A stretch of 64,000 nucleotides of DNA from assembly GCF_000293885.2 (NCBI RefSeq), contig NZ_CP010945.1, positions 2,872,001-2,936,000 of the forward strand, in the 5' to 3' direction. The notes under the pieces are model-generated. The model was not told the DNA's origin and did not search any database. It saw only the letters and a program-made list of their open reading frames with translations. Source of the DNA: Pseudomonas fluorescens NCIMB 11764. GTDB lineage: Bacteria > Pseudomonadota > Gammaproteobacteria > Pseudomonadales > Pseudomonadaceae. The first letter of the stretch is position 1. Each line of letters opens with the position of its first letter. This document shows, piece by piece, positions 1-9,591 of this stretch. The translations under genes and the position numbers were made by a program.

Positions 1-16
1 CGCTGAGGAGATAGAA

Positions 17-370
17 ATGAAAGGCTATATGGTCGTTTTCTTCACCCAACAAAACCGTCGTTATCAGGGAAAGATGCTAGGTGAATGGATCGTCGACGTG
101 GCTAAAGAAATGGGGTTGCGGGGCGCCACGCTCTGCACCGGAATCGAAGGGTTTGGGCACACAGGAAAACTGCATTCATCGCACTTTTTTGAGCTGGCGG
201 ATCAACCCACGGAAATTCGCTTGGCAATCACGGAAGATGAGGCCGAACGATTGTTCAAACGACTGGACTCTGAGGAAATATCGGTATTTTTCACGAAGAC
301 GCCAATCGAGATGGGCACTCTTGGACAAACGCCTTCCAGTTCAGCCCCTTCGACAACTTCGGAGCTATGA
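17..370 (+). CDS. DUF190 family PII-like protein
   Basis: The 117-residue product begins [15 protein letters not shown] and has the small alpha/beta fold pattern of DUF190 proteins, which resemble PII signalling proteins. DUF190 genes are commonly found beside crcB fluoride channels. A strong ribosome binding site (GAGGAG) precedes the ATG at 17. The stop is 2 bases before the ppa start, so the two are probably co-translated. The gene is first in the window and its operon likely begins to the left, where crcB and an enolase gene would be expected. Ligand and exact role are unknown; the fluoride link is inferred from context. Confidence 0.8.
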   Translation: MKGYMVVFFTQQNRRYQGKMLGEWIVDVAKEMGLRGATLCTGIEGFGHTGKLHSSHFFELADQPTEIRLAITEDEAERLFKRLDSEEISVFFTKTPIEMGTLGQTPSSSAPSTTSEL

Positions 371-372
371 AC

Positions 373-903
373 ATGAGCTACACGGACATTCCGGCTGGTA
401 ACGCGATCCCCGATGACTTCTTCACCGTTATCGAGATTCCTGCAAACCACTCGCCGATTAAGTACGAGGTGGACAAGCCAAGTGGGCAGACCTTTGTCGA
501 CCGCTTCCTCAGCACGCCGATGTTCTACCCGGCCAACTACGGGTTTATTCCGAACACGCTGAGCGACGATGGTGATCCGCTGGACGTCCTGGTGGTTTGC
601 CCTTATCCCGTCTCACCTGGCGTTGTCATCCGCAGTCGCCCGGTTGGCGTGATGTACATGACTGACGAAGCCGGAGCGGATGCCAAGGTGATCGCAGTGC
701 CTCACGAGAAACTTAGTTCAATGTACACCGACGTGAAAGAGTGCTCAGACCTCCCTGCCTTACTCCTCGCACAGATCCAGCACTTCTTCGAAAACTACAA
801 AGCATTGGAGCCGGGTAAGTGGGTGAAGATGGTGCGTTGGGGGAGCGCGGATGAGGCGCGGGAAGAGATTCGCAAGTCGGTAGCGGCGTATATCCCCAAA
901 TAG
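373..903 (+). CDS. ppa: Inorganic pyrophosphatase, family I
   Basis: This is a soluble 176-residue pyrophosphatase that hydrolyses pyrophosphate to phosphate with Mg2+. The N-terminus MSYTDIPAG, the motif [15 protein letters not shown] and the signature [11 protein letters not shown], with its metal-binding aspartates, are typical of family I. The ATG at 373 is preferred over the one at 367 because the GGAG at 361-364 is correctly spaced for it and family members start MSY. Family I pyrophosphatase is strongly inhibited by fluoride, so an extra copy beside DUF190, nhaA, usp and sulP genes fits a fluoride tolerance role. It may be a second copy in addition to the housekeeping gene. Confidence 0.93.
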   Translation: MSYTDIPAGNAIPDDFFTVIEIPANHSPIKYEVDKPSGQTFVDRFLSTPMFYPANYGFIPNTLSDDGDPLDVLVVCPYPVSPGVVIRSRPVGVMYMTDEAGADAKVIAVPHEKLSSMYTDVKECSDLPALLLAQIQHFFENYKALEPGKWVKMVRWGSADEAREEIRKSVAAYIPK

Positions 904-1213
904 GCTTACTCCAGATTCAAATGCCACTGTCGTAGGATCGCGCTGAGGTGCGTGCATTTATGCTGGGCCTCAGTTGCTTCAATCATCAAATATCCGAGGA
1001 GCCACACGCCTGTAAAGAAGGATCGATGCTCGCTCGCCTAGTGAGGCTATGTGCTTGGAGCGCGCCCCTGCGGTTCATGAGCGAGCCCGTGCCGGGGAAC
1101 ACACTGAAGGCTGATTAAGGCCCGGTGTAAATCGTTACAGGCTATGTGCCCTGCCGCGCTGGTAAACCTCGGATGTTAAAATAATCGCTTTGGATCAAAG
1201 CGCAAGGACACTG
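904..1213. other. Intergenic region upstream of nhaA
   Basis: This 310-base stretch between ppa and nhaA has no convincing gene. I looked for a crcB-type fluoride riboswitch (a GATGG-like early stem with a later CTGATG-like strand) and found no good match. GCTGATTAAGGCC near 1111 is only superficially similar. A promoter for nhaA is likely within the last 100 bases. Confidence 0.4.
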
Positions 1214-2416
1214 ATGACTCATAGTAGAGTTCCCGCAGAAACCCCTAGAGCAGCCGCGATTCTGGCTCGCTTCCTATCGTCGGAATCCGCTGGCGGTCTT
1301 GTACTGATGGGCGCAGCACTCGCGGCCCTAATCGTGGCGAACTCGCCTCTCTCGCAAGGTTATTTTGCCGCCTTGCACAGTGTCTGGTTGGGCATGTCTG
1401 TGGAGCATTGGGTCAATGATGGCCTCATGGCCATCTTCTTCCTGATGGTCGGCCTAGAGATCAAAAGAGAGGTTCTGGCAGGTGGGCTTTCCACTTGGGG
1501 CCAGCGCGCCCTGCCGGGGTTTGGTGCTTTAGGTGGCATGGTTGTGCCTGCGCTGATCTACATCGCAATCAACTGGGGTAATTCTGAGACTTTGAAGGGG
1601 TGGGCTATCCCAGCCGCTACCGACATCGCATTCGCCTTGGGTGTCTTGTCGTTGCTGGGGAAGCGAGTCCCTACGTCGCTGAAGGTCTTCCTCGCCGCCT
1701 TGGCGATCATTGACGACCTGGGTGCTGTAGTCATCATTGCCTTTTTCTACACCTCTGGTCTTTCCATGCCGATGTTGCTGGCATCGCTCGCAACCCTGGC
1801 CATTCTGATCGCAATGAATCGATTGGGCGTCAGACGATTGTTCCCGTATCTGCTGGTAGGTGGTGTGCTGTGGTTCTTCGTGCTGCAATCGGGAGTGCAC
1901 GCCACCCTTGCGGGTGTCGCTGTAGCGCTGTGCGTTCCAATGGGTAAGCCTGAAGAGGAAGCCCGGTCTCCACTGCTGTTCCTAGAAGAAAAGCTGCATA
2001 TGTGGGTAGCGTTCGCTGTGGTGCCGATTTTTGGCTTCGCCAATGCGGGTGTTTCATTGGCCGGTATCTCGATGGAAAACCTAGTCGATCCGGTTCCGCT
2101 GGGTGTTGCGCTCGGCTTGTTGGTGGGCAAGCAGATTGGCATTTTCCTATTGGCTGCTCTGGCCATTCGTATGGGCTTGGCCAAACTGCCGGAAGGTAGC
2201 AATTGGGCACAGCTTTACGGCGTTGCGCTCTTGTGTGGCATCGGCTTCACCATGAGCCTGTTCATCGGAAACCTGGCGTTTGCTGGATCAGCTCACCTGA
2301 TCGATGAGGTAAAAGTCGGCGTGTTGATTGGTTCGACCCTGGCTGCAATCGGTGGAGTCCTGATTTTGCGACGCAGCGCTGCGCCCGCCATTGTCGCCGC
2401 CACGGTTTCTAAATAA
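1214..2416 (+). CDS. nhaA: Na+/H+ antiporter NhaA
   Basis: This 400-residue inner membrane antiporter exchanges cytoplasmic Na+ for external H+. The protein has about 12 hydrophobic segments and the family hallmarks: [14 protein letters not shown], and the ion-binding aspartate pair in [11 protein letters not shown]. Length matches the family. The ATG at 1214 follows CAAGGACACTG; an upstream TTG at 1190 in the same frame lacks a better ribosome site. NhaA genes recur in fluoride resistance gene sets together with ppa, usp and crcB, so the copy here is probably cargo of the element and not the housekeeping antiporter. Confidence 0.93.
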   Translation: MTHSRVPAETPRAAAILARFLSSESAGGLVLMGAALAALIVANSPLSQGYFAALHSVWLGMSVEHWVNDGLMAIFFLMVGLEIKREVLAGGLSTWGQRALPGFGALGGMVVPALIYIAINWGNSETLKGWAIPAATDIAFALGVLSLLGKRVPTSLKVFLAALAIIDDLGAVVIIAFFYTSGLSMPMLLASLATLAILIAMNRLGVRRLFPYLLVGGVLWFFVLQSGVHATLAGVAVALCVPMGKPEEEARSPLLFLEEKLHMWVAFAVVPIFGFANAGVSLAGISMENLVDPVPLGVALGLLVGKQIGIFLLAALAIRMGLAKLPEGSNWAQLYGVALLCGIGFTMSLFIGNLAFAGSAHLIDEVKVGVLIGSTLAAIGGVLILRRSAAPAIVAATVSK

Positions 2417-2427
2417 GCGTAAGCGAG

Positions 2428-2468
2428 CCGGCCACGGAGTTTCTCCCTGACAGAAATCCTGTGGCCGG
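2428..2468. terminator. Palindrome between convergent nhaA and NUDIX gene
   Basis: CCGGCCAC pairs with GTGGCCGG, and an inner TTTCT pairs with AGAAA, giving a long hairpin between two convergent genes. No T-tract follows on either strand. The outer stem resembles that of the hairpin at 3104-3143, so this may be a small repeated palindrome and not simply a terminator. Confidence 0.45.
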
Positions 2469-2528
2469 AACATCGTCTCGCGAAGCGAGGTCATCGTGTT
2501 TTACGCCACAAGTTGCTGAGATATCCCC

Positions 2529-3062
2529 TCAAAGGCTGATTGGCGGCATCAACTCGGACGCGACTTTTTTCAGCATGAACGTTTCGCGCTGAATTGACTG
2601 CCCCATCGATAACTCCTGACGCTGCATCACGGCTTCGTTGTGCGATATGGCCTCATGCAGGCTGACCCAGACAGGCCGCATTCCATTAGCGATTTCGTGG
2701 CTTTCCATTCTGACGGGCTCTAGCTGGGGCGCTACTTCGCATAGATAAAAATGCGACGTCATGTGCATCAGGTCATATTGTGGCTTCCAGTAGGGCCGGT
2801 ACTCCTCGATATAACCGTAGTGCTGGAGCACCTGTATTTCACGGGCACCAGTCTCTTCCTCAAGCTCACGCTTCAGGCCTGCGACAATGTCTTCGTCACC
2901 ATCAAGGCCGCCTCCAGGAAAGCTGAAATCGTTATAGCGCTCCGTGAACAGCAACAGGATCTGTTCATCCCGCATCACGATGCCGCGTGCTGCGTGTCGA
3001 CGGAATACTCTGCCCTGTTTGGATTTCAGCTCGGGGTGAACAATTTCAGTTATGAGTTGCAT
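2529..3062 (-). CDS. NUDIX hydrolase
   Basis: The 177-residue protein contains a complete Nudix box, GGLDGDEDIVAGLKREL followed by EEETGA, matching Gx5Ex7REUxEExGU, so it should hydrolyse a nucleoside diphosphate derivative using a divalent cation. The substrate cannot be told from sequence. The gene lies downstream of the universal stress protein gene on the same strand, 92 bases away, with a strong hairpin between them. The start at 3062 has only a weak ribosome site. A role in sanitising nucleotides under ion stress is a guess from the neighbours. Confidence 0.85.
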   Translation of the reverse strand: MQLITEIVHPELKSKQGRVFRRHAARGIVMRDEQILLLFTERYNDFSFPGGGLDGDEDIVAGLKRELEEETGAREIQVLQHYGYIEEYRPYWKPQYDLMHMTSHFYLCEVAPQLEPVRMESHEIANGMRPVWVSLHEAISHNEAVMQRQELSMGQSIQRETFMLKKVASELMPPISL

Positions 3063-3103
3063 GTGGTCTCGTTACGGCAAGATCAGTTAGTCATCGTCCA
3101 GGG

Positions 3104-3143
3104 TGGCCACGGTATTTCCGCAGCTCTGGAAATACTGTGGCCA
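3104..3143. terminator. Long hairpin between usp and NUDIX genes
   Basis: TGGCCACGGTATTTCC pairs with GGAAATACTGTGGCCA with one wobble and an 8-base loop. It sits in the usp-to-NUDIX intergenic gap on the minus-strand transcript, and could attenuate or process it. No T-tract follows. The outer sequence GGCCACGG is shared with the palindrome at 2428-2468. Confidence 0.5.
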
Positions 3144-3154
3144 GTGGAACTGGC

Positions 3155-4006
3155 TCAGCGAAGCAGCAATACGGGTAAAGTGGATGTTCGCAGCATCGTC
3201 GTGGTCGTGCTGCCCACCAGAAACTGCCTGATGCGTGAGTGCCCGTACGCCCCCATGACCAAGAGGTCAATGCTGTGCTCTGTCTGATACGCATGCAGCA
3301 CCGACTCTACTTCGCCTGGGCGGATCTCGGCATGCACCAGCGAGCCAGAAGAGGCAAGTGTGGTTCGTGCTTTCTCCAGCTCATTCTGGTTTTCTTTAGA
3401 GTCCGTACCAACCATGACGATATGAATTGGCAGGCCTTCGCACAGCGGGCTCGAAGTAAGCATCTGTACGGTCTTGTGGCCTGTAGCGCTGCCGTCAAAT
3501 GCCACCATGATCGTTTCAGGTTTCCTGAAATGGCTGGTTGTAATCAGGATGGGGCGGTGGATAGTTCGGACTACCGCTTCAATCTGGCTGCCAAGACTTT
3601 GGGCAGTGCGAGTGCTGTCCTCACCGACTCTTCCAATCACCAGTAATCGAATATCGTCTTGGAGATCGCTCACGCTCTCGACGAGATGGCCATGGCGCTG
3701 CTTCATATCAGGTGGCATGGCGCCAGAGTGGACTGTTCGCTCGCGAGCTTTTTCAAGCATGTGCTGCCCATGCTCCAAGGCCAGTTTTGCACGCTGCGCA
3801 TCCAGCGTGGCCAACTCTTCCAGTAGATGTTCTCTGCTACCGAGACCGATATTTCCGCTCAGGTCTGCTGATGCAGGGTATTTCTCCTCATCCAATACAT
3901 GCAGCAAGGTAAGGGGCGCGCTAAGTTTTTGCGACGCCCATGCTGAGTAGTCGCAGACCGCCAGCGAGGATTGTGAGTTATCAATGCAGGCCATTACGTG
4001 GGTCAT
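3155..4006 (-). CDS. Universal stress protein, tandem UspA domains
   Basis: The 283-residue protein has two UspA domains, roughly residues 1-140 and 150-283. The first begins MTHVMACIDNS; the second begins near ETIMVAFDGSATG and ends with GAYGHSRIRQFLVGSTT, the ATP-binding G-2x-G-9x-G(S/T) motif. The start follows AAGGAGAACGACA. The gene lies 11 bases after sulP, so the two form an operon. Tandem Usp proteins are part of the gene set associated with fluoride-responsive loci. The biochemical role of such proteins is generally unclear. Confidence 0.88.
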   Translation of the reverse strand: MTHVMACIDNSQSSLAVCDYSAWASQKLSAPLTLLHVLDEEKYPASADLSGNIGLGSREHLLEELATLDAQRAKLALEHGQHMLEKARERTVHSGAMPPDMKQRHGHLVESVSDLQDDIRLLVIGRVGEDSTRTAQSLGSQIEAVVRTIHRPILITTSHFRKPETIMVAFDGSATGHKTVQMLTSSPLCEGLPIHIVMVGTDSKENQNELEKARTTLASSGSLVHAEIRPGEVESVLHAYQTEHSIDLLVMGAYGHSRIRQFLVGSTTTTMLRTSTLPVLLLR

Positions 4007-4017
4007 TGTCGTTCTCC

Positions 4018-5505
4018 TTAGTGGCTCATGAGCTTGTCGATGGCGCCGGGTTTGTCATGCACGCCGAAGCGATCAACGATTGTTGCGCTGGCTTCATTGA
4101 GACCGAGCACTTCAATCTCTGCGCCCTCGCGGCGGAATTTAATAACCACCTTATCCAGCGCTGCGACAGCAGTGATATCCCAGAAATGCGCCTGTGTGAG
4201 ATCGATGGTGACTTTGTTGAGAGCTTCCTTGAAGTCAAAGACTTCAGTGAACTTGTCCGCAGAGCTAAAGAACACCTGGCCCACGACGTGGTAAGTCCGA
4301 TGAGATTCCGTCTCTTCCAGAGTGCTCTTGATATCCAGGTAGTGCCCAACCTTATTGGCAAAGAACAGCGAAGCCAGCAACACACCTACCAGTACGCCAT
4401 AGGCTAGGTTGTGAGTGGCCACGACGACCACGACGGTCGCCACCATCACGAGGTTGGTCGACAGCGGATGCTCTTTCAGATTACGCAAGGAATCCCAGCT
4501 AAAGGTGCCGATGGACACCATGATCATCACAGCCACGAGTGCCGCCATAGGGATTTTGGAGAGCCATTCGCCAAGAAATACCACCATCAACAGCAGGAAA
4601 ACGCCGGCACACAATGTCGAGAGACGGGTGCGGCCACCAGATTTCACGTTGATGATCGACTGGCCGATCATGGCGCAACCTGCCATGCCGCCAAGCATGC
4701 CGGCAGCGATGTTGGCCACACCCTGGCCTTTGCACTCGCGGTTTTTGTTGCTGGTGGTATCGGTAAGGTCGTCGACGATGGTCGCGGTCATCATTGACTC
4801 GAGTAGACCCACTACGGCCAAGGCAGCCGAGTACGGGAAAATGATGCGCAGGGTTTCAAAGTTCAGCGGCACTTCGGGCCAAAGGAAAATCGGCAACGTA
4901 TCCGGCAGTTGGCCCATGTCACCGACGGTGCGGATATCCAAACCGAGGTAAATGGCGACGGCAGTCAGCGTCAGGATGCACACCAACGGTGACGGAATCA
5001 GCTTGCCGATCTTCGGTACGTATGGGAACAGGTAGATGATCCCGAGGCCCGCTGCCGTCATGGCGTAGACGTGCCAGGTGACATTCGTAAGTTCCGGCAA
5101 CTGCGCCATGAAAATCAGGATCGCCAATGCGTTTACGAAACCGGTGACTACCGACCGTGAAACGAACCGCATCAACGAGCCAAGCTTCAGGTAGCCGGCA
5201 AGGATTTGAAGTACGCCACATAGAAGGGTCGCGGCCAGCAAATACTGAAGTCCGTGTTCTTTAACCAACGTAACCATGAGCAGTGCCATGGCGCCGGTAG
5301 CCGCCGAGATCATTCCGGGGCGCCCACCGACAAAGGCGATGACAGCACAAATACAGAATGAGGCGTAGAGACCGACTTTGGGGTCTACACCGGCGATGAT
5401 GGAAAAGGCAATTGCTTCAGGGATAAGCGCGAGTGCGACCACTAACCCCGCGAGCACGTCGCCACGGACATTGGAAAACCACGTTTGTCTAAGTTTTTGC
5501 AGCAT
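4018..5505 (-). CDS. SulP family anion transporter
   Basis: This 495-residue inner membrane protein has the SulP N-terminus ([20 protein letters not shown], then [10 protein letters not shown]), about 10-12 hydrophobic segments, and a C-terminal STAS domain from about residue 400 ([20 protein letters not shown]). Family members carry sulfate, bicarbonate or other anions. SulP genes occur in fluoride-associated gene sets, but whether this one moves fluoride, sulfate or bicarbonate is not visible. I chose ATG 5505 ([10 protein letters not shown]); an in-frame TTG at 5571 would add 22 atypical residues. It is first in an operon with usp and perhaps the NUDIX gene. Confidence 0.88.
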   Translation of the reverse strand: MLQKLRQTWFSNVRGDVLAGLVVALALIPEAIAFSIIAGVDPKVGLYASFCICAVIAFVGGRPGMISAATGAMALLMVTLVKEHGLQYLLAATLLCGVLQILAGYLKLGSLMRFVSRSVVTGFVNALAILIFMAQLPELTNVTWHVYAMTAAGLGIIYLFPYVPKIGKLIPSPLVCILTLTAVAIYLGLDIRTVGDMGQLPDTLPIFLWPEVPLNFETLRIIFPYSAALAVVGLLESMMTATIVDDLTDTTSNKNRECKGQGVANIAAGMLGGMAGCAMIGQSIINVKSGGRTRLSTLCAGVFLLLMVVFLGEWLSKIPMAALVAVMIMVSIGTFSWDSLRNLKEHPLSTNLVMVATVVVVVATHNLAYGVLVGVLLASLFFANKVGHYLDIKSTLEETESHRTYHVVGQVFFSSADKFTEVFDFKEALNKVTIDLTQAHFWDITAVAALDKVVIKFRREGAEIEVLGLNEASATIVDRFGVHDKPGAIDKLMSH

Positions 5506-5985
5506 AGAAAATATCCAAGGCAAAGCATCGCGCACGCCAAGGGAACGGCGAGCGAATCGATACAAATTCAAATTTTGAGGATTTTTTGCTGTGTGCTTAA
5601 GGTGAAAAACCAGGCGTACAGCAGTGCGCGCCCGCGAGCGAAGCTAGCGGAAGAAAGGTGTTGCGAGGGGGCGTAGCGCTAAGGCGGCGTAGGCTGCCAG
5701 TAGATCGTTTGGAGTACAGTCATGCGAGTGTTCCTGTAGCTCAAGGGTATGCAGAGCTGGCACTATACCTCAAATCCCTTTTCAATTGCGACCGGATGTC
5801 AAGCTCTAAGTGGATTTCATAGCGTACATGATGCTGACGGTTTACTGCGGGCAGTAGATCCCTACCAGCCCACTCTTGATCAACATCTGTGGTGCTAAAC
5901 ATGCTTTCGGTAGCACCGCCAGAACGCCATATTGAATATGGTGATCGGAAAAGTAGTGTCTACGTTTTGAATTAAGGCGACTTCA
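5506..5985. other. Divergent intergenic region between sulP and arsN1
   Basis: This 480-base region lies between the divergent sulP and arsN1-like genes and presumably holds both promoters. GTGCTA and TAGCAC form a small hairpin around 5891-5916. I saw no gene and no fluoride riboswitch on either strand. The stretch 5640-5700 is G-rich and purine-biased but carries no recognised motif. Confidence 0.35.
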
Positions 5986-6537
5986 ATGGTCTCGAAGATT
6001 CGTACGGCGGCGGTAGCAGATGCTGAAGCCATCCAGCGCATTTACGCCCCCATCGTTTCAACAACGGCGATCTCGTTTGAAGAGATTCCGCCAAGCGTTG
6101 AGGAAATCGCTCAGCGAATAGCGACGACACTTCAGACATATCCCTACCTGGTGGCCGAAGAAGGTGGGGAGATCAAGGGCTACGCCTATGCCAGCCAGCA
6201 CCGCGCACGTCCGGCATACCGATGGGCCGTTGACGTAACGGTGTACATAGCCGAATCGGCTCGCCGTCAGGGTATTGGCCGTGAACTCTATGAGAACTTG
6301 CTTCCGATCCTTGAAAAACAGTGCTTTCGCGCAGCTTATGCCGGAATCGCACAGCCCAATGAAGGCAGTGTGGGGCTGCACGAGTCGCTGGGATTCGTCC
6401 ATATCGGCACATATCCGGAGGTTGGCTTCAAGCTTGGGAAATGGCACGACGTCGGCTACTGGCGGCTCGGACTGTGCCAGGAAACCCCTCCGTTAGAGCC
6501 TGTTCTTTTCCAGGAGCTTGAAGTCTCATCACAGTAG
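5986..6537 (+). CDS. arsN1: ArsN1-like GNAT N-acetyltransferase
   Basis: The 183-residue protein is of the phosphinothricin acetyltransferase type: IRTAAVADAEAIQRIYAPIV at the start, SFEEIPPS, ASQHRARPAYRWAVDVTVYI, and the acetyl-CoA loop RRQGIGRELYENLL. In arsenic gene clusters this family (ArsN1) acetylates arsinothricin, an arsenic-containing glutamate analogue antibiotic; related enzymes act on phosphinothricin. It stands alone on the plus strand, facing the minus-strand ars genes. Family membership is clear; the arsinothricin substrate is inferred from the surrounding ars genes. Confidence 0.82.
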   Translation: MVSKIRTAAVADAEAIQRIYAPIVSTTAISFEEIPPSVEEIAQRIATTLQTYPYLVAEEGGEIKGYAYASQHRARPAYRWAVDVTVYIAESARRQGIGRELYENLLPILEKQCFRAAYAGIAQPNEGSVGLHESLGFVHIGTYPEVGFKLGKWHDVGYWRLGLCQETPPLEPVLFQELEVSSQ

Positions 6538-6563
6538 GCGCAATCGATTTGCGTTGCGAGCCA

Positions 6564-6950
6564 TCAGGCTCCGCCTTTGAGATAGCTTTGGACTTTGTTG
6601 ACTACACCCCAAGCGGTGCGGGTTACTCCGATCAACGTAGCGGAGGCAAGCCCCGTCCAACCGCCGTAGCCCTCCATCCACAGATGGGGTGAATCAACAC
6701 TCCGGTTTTCATTCACAGCGACTTTGCTGCCATCGCCGATGATACTCAGGTTGCTCGGGTGGTCGACCGCCGGAGGAAATCCAGTACACCAGATGACGAC
6801 ATCGATCTTCGTCTAGGTTCCCGATGGCCACACAACACCCATTGAAATGAAATGCGTGAATGGCCGTATCGCGTTCAGCACACGGTGTTCGCGAGCTTCC
6901 TTTACGGTGCACGATACAATGCCGGGCAGCTCCCCACTGTGGCCTGAGGA
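6564..6950 (-). pseudogene. C-terminal remnant of an ArsO-like flavoprotein gene
   Basis: Translation of the minus strand gives segments matching the C-terminal third of the intact ArsO-like protein at 8284-9363: [46 protein letters not shown]. An in-frame TAG at 6813-6815 interrupts it, and no start or N-terminal half is present here. The residues differ from the intact neighbour, so this is a relic of a different arsO copy. A matching N-terminal relic lies at 9488-9562 on the same strand. Confidence 0.85.
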
Positions 6951-6963
6951 GCCTCTAGCCCCT

Positions 6964-7200
6964 CTAAGCGCTGAGCCACTCTTCAACCTTGTCACGGGTC
7001 GGGATGCCCCCTGAGTGAACAACCTTTCCATCAATCACAACACTCGGTGTGGACATGACCCCGTAGCCGACGATCTGTTGCATGTCTTCGATTTTTTCCA
7101 GCTTTACGGGGATGCCTTTCGCACTCGCCACTTGTTCGATGATGGCGACTGTCGATTTGCATTTTGCGCAACCGGTGCCCAGAACCTTGATGTCTTTCAT
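6964..7200 (-). CDS. Small thioredoxin-fold protein with CxxC
   Basis: The 78-residue protein has a redox motif GTGCAKCKS near the N-terminus and the cis-proline region TPSVVIDGKVV, typical of the redox-active disulfide protein 2 family of tiny thioredoxins. GAGG precedes the ATG. It follows the ArsP-like permease gene by 18 bases. In other genomes the same pair (permease plus mini-thioredoxin) is common, sometimes in arsenic loci, where the thioredoxin could reduce the permease or its organoarsenical substrate. That role is inferred. Confidence 0.82.
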   Translation of the reverse strand: MKDIKVLGTGCAKCKSTVAIIEQVASAKGIPVKLEKIEDMQQIVGYGVMSTPSVVIDGKVVHSGGIPTRDKVEEWLSA

Positions 7201-7218
7201 AAAACCTCGGTAGGTGGA

Positions 7219-8256
7219 TTACAAAGCGAAGTTGAAGACGTAACCAACGATGAGAATGCCGACGGCGACGACCCCAATGAAGGTAGCTATCAGGCGAACT
7301 TTAAGCACCTTGCGCAAAATCACCATCTCCGGAAGAGATAGAGCGATGACACTCATCATGAAGGCCAGCACAGTGCCCAGTGCCGCGCCTTTTGCGAGTA
7401 GTGCCTGCACAATGGGGATGATGCCCGCCGCATTGGTATACATGGGGATGCCGATAAGAACCGCGAGCGGAACCGACCACCAGGCTTCCTTGCCCATGAA
7501 ACTGGCCATGAAATCCTCTGGCACATACCCGTGAATGCCCGCGCCAATGGCAATACCGGCGAGGATGTAAGGCCAGACTTTTCCGACGATTTCACGCACG
7601 CTGCCAAACCCGGCACTTATCCGCTCATACAGGGGCATGCGTGTGTCCCCGGCAGTTGCCTGGATCCTGGGCATGTCACGAACCCAATCTTCCAGATAGG
7701 CCTCCATTTTCAGGCGGCCAATGACCCAGCCAGCCACAATCGCAATAAACAACCCTAGGCTGAGATACAGCAACGCAACTTTCCAGCCGAATAAGCCAAG
7801 CAGCAGTGTCAGCGCGACCTCATTCACCATGGGCGCAGAAATGAGGAAGGAGAACGTCACCCCTAGGGGCACGCCAGCTTGAACAAAACCTATAAAAAGA
7901 GGAACCGCTGAGCACGAGCAAAATGGGGTAAACACACCGAGCGAAGCCGCCATGACATTGGCCGTGCCCTCGCTTCGCCCTGCCAATATTGCGCGGGTGC
8001 GTTCAGGCGTGAAATGGGAGTTGAGCATGCCCATCAGGAACACGATGCCCGTCAACAGCATCAACACTTTGGGCGTGTCGTAGAAAAAAAACTGTAAGGC
8101 GCCTCCAAGGTGGCTATTCCGATCAACTGGAAGCGCTGCGACCAAAGCCTCTGAAACAGGAATAAGGGCTTCGTACAATCCGAACCAGGCAAGCGCTGCT
8201 GCCGCTAAAAACAGGCGGGGATTTCGCGCAGGCCAGCGCACGATCATGTCGTTCAT
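7219..8256 (-). CDS. arsP: ArsP-like permease (DUF318 family)
   Basis: This 345-residue membrane protein has about eight hydrophobic segments and the family motif GVFTPFCSCSAVPLFIGF with its cysteine pair. ArsP of this family exports trivalent organoarsenicals such as methylarsenite and roxarsone derivatives. Placement between arsO and a mini-thioredoxin inside an ars cluster supports that function, but other members of the permease family have unknown substrates. GAGTAGAGGAC precedes the ATG; the gene starts 27 bases after arsO ends, on the same strand. Confidence 0.78.
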   Translation of the reverse strand: MNDMIVRWPARNPRLFLAAAALAWFGLYEALIPVSEALVAALPVDRNSHLGGALQFFFYDTPKVLMLLTGIVFLMGMLNSHFTPERTRAILAGRSEGTANVMAASLGVFTPFCSCSAVPLFIGFVQAGVPLGVTFSFLISAPMVNEVALTLLLGLFGWKVALLYLSLGLFIAIVAGWVIGRLKMEAYLEDWVRDMPRIQATAGDTRMPLYERISAGFGSVREIVGKVWPYILAGIAIGAGIHGYVPEDFMASFMGKEAWWSVPLAVLIGIPMYTNAAGIIPIVQALLAKGAALGTVLAFMMSVIALSLPEMVILRKVLKVRLIATFIGVVAVGILIVGYVFNFAL

Positions 8257-8283
8257 GTCCTCTACTCCTGAGGCTTAGGCGCG

Positions 8284-9363
8284 CTAGGCCATGGATGGAT
8301 CGCCAAGACAGGTCGCGATCTCATTGACGGTGCTGCGTGCGGTGCGTGTGACACCAATCAGCGTCGCGGAAGCCGAGCCTGTCCATTCGCCATAGCCCAC
8401 CAGCCATAGTCTTGGCTCGTGGATCGAATGAGTGCCTTCGACCTCGACACGGCCTTCGATGTTGATCACTCCCAGCGGCTCCAAGTGCTGAAGTGCGGGC
8501 CTGAATCCGGTACACCAGATGACAACATCCACGGCAGTTTCAGATCCGTCGGCCCAAATAACGCCTTCACGAGTGAAACTTTCAAATGGGCGTACAGATT
8601 TTAAAGCTTCGCGTTCACGTGCTTCTACAACGGGCGGTACCATGACAATGTCGCCCAACCCGCCGATGGGCTGGTCAATGACGCGCCCCTCCTGTTGAGC
8701 TTTCAAGCGCTGAGTAGCCCGTTCGAACAGCACCCGTCCATCCACTTCATCAGGCAAAAACACAGGTTCAGCAGGCGTTACCCAAGTAGTCTCAGCGACT
8801 TTGGAGACTTCCGCCAAAATCTGCGCTCCTGAATTACCACCCCCCAACACCAGAACCTTCTTGCCAGCAAATGCATGCGCTTCAACATAGTGCGCGGAGT
8901 GAAGCTGACGACCGGCGAATAGCTCGGCATTAGGATAGTGAGGGATATACGGATTGCTCCAAGTACCGGTAGCGCTGATTACAATCTTGGCATCCCAATA
9001 CTTGGCGTCAGAGCGTACTCGTAAGCCTGACTCTATACGCTCTACAGAAATAGCCCGAACCGGGCGTTCAACCGGGAATTGGTAGCGCTGCTCATATTGA
9101 CTGAGATAGTCGATCACATGATTTCGTGTTGGGTAGCCTTCCTGCGCTGGAGGCATCATCCAGCCAGGTATCGAACTCCAGGTGGAGGGGGAGAATAAAC
9201 GCAGCGAGTTCCAGCCATGCCGCCAGGCACCACCGGGCCCTTCCTCGGCGTCGAGGATGACAAACGACAGTTGAGTTCGGCGCAGAAAATACGCCACTGC
9301 CAAAGCTGACTGCCCCCCGCCAATGATGACTACGTCTAGTTTGTCGCGGGCCGAATGAGTCAT
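8284..9363 (-). CDS. arsO: ArsO-like FAD/NADPH-dependent monooxygenase
   Basis: The 359-residue flavoprotein has two dinucleotide-binding motifs: [19 protein letters not shown] at the N-terminus for FAD and [17 protein letters not shown] near residue 165 for NADPH, plus DVVIWCTGF near residue 280, as in flavin-binding monooxygenases. ArsO proteins of this type occur in Pseudomonas ars operons; the reaction is not firmly settled. It precedes arsP and the mini-thioredoxin in one transcriptional unit. Fragments of another arsO flank this three-gene block on both sides. Confidence 0.8.
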   Translation of the reverse strand: MTHSARDKLDVVIIGGGQSALAVAYFLRRTQLSFVILDAEEGPGGAWRHGWNSLRLFSPSTWSSIPGWMMPPAQEGYPTRNHVIDYLSQYEQRYQFPVERPVRAISVERIESGLRVRSDAKYWDAKIVISATGTWSNPYIPHYPNAELFAGRQLHSAHYVEAHAFAGKKVLVLGGGNSGAQILAEVSKVAETTWVTPAEPVFLPDEVDGRVLFERATQRLKAQQEGRVIDQPIGGLGDIVMVPPVVEAREREALKSVRPFESFTREGVIWADGSETAVDVVIWCTGFRPALQHLEPLGVINIEGRVEVEGTHSIHEPRLWLVGYGEWTGSASATLIGVTRTARSTVNEIATCLGDPSMA

Positions 9364-9487
9364 GGGGGGAAACCTTAAGTCGATGCTGAACTGTCGCCAG
9401 TATAGAGACCCAAGAACGAATCCAGTCTGATCTCGATCATCTGTTGAACATGCTAAAGCTGCCGTTGGTCAGCCGGCAATTAGGCCT

Positions 9488-9562
9488 CATGCAAACAGTG
9501 AGCGCGGATTGGCCACCGCCAATGACCACTACATCAAATTTCGAGTTTTGATTCACCAGCAT
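9488..9562 (-). pseudogene. N-terminal remnant of an ArsO-like gene
   Basis: The minus strand reads MLVNQNSKFDVVVIGGGQSA then LTVCM from an ATG at 9562 that still has a CTGGAGGG ribosome site, after which similarity to ArsO stops. The frame stays open only to about residue 43. It pairs with the C-terminal relic at 6564-6950: together they are the two ends of one ancestral arsO, with about 2.5 kb carrying arsO, arsP and the mini-thioredoxin between them. Confidence 0.8.
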
Positions 9563-9591
9563 CCCTCCAGGCCCATCCGCTTCACATCGGC

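Noticed and set aside
904..1213. Fluoride (crcB-type) riboswitch before nhaA
   Set aside because: Only a short GCTGATTAAGG resemblance. The matching 5' stem and the conserved early GATGG element are missing. The riboswitch may instead lie upstream of the window.
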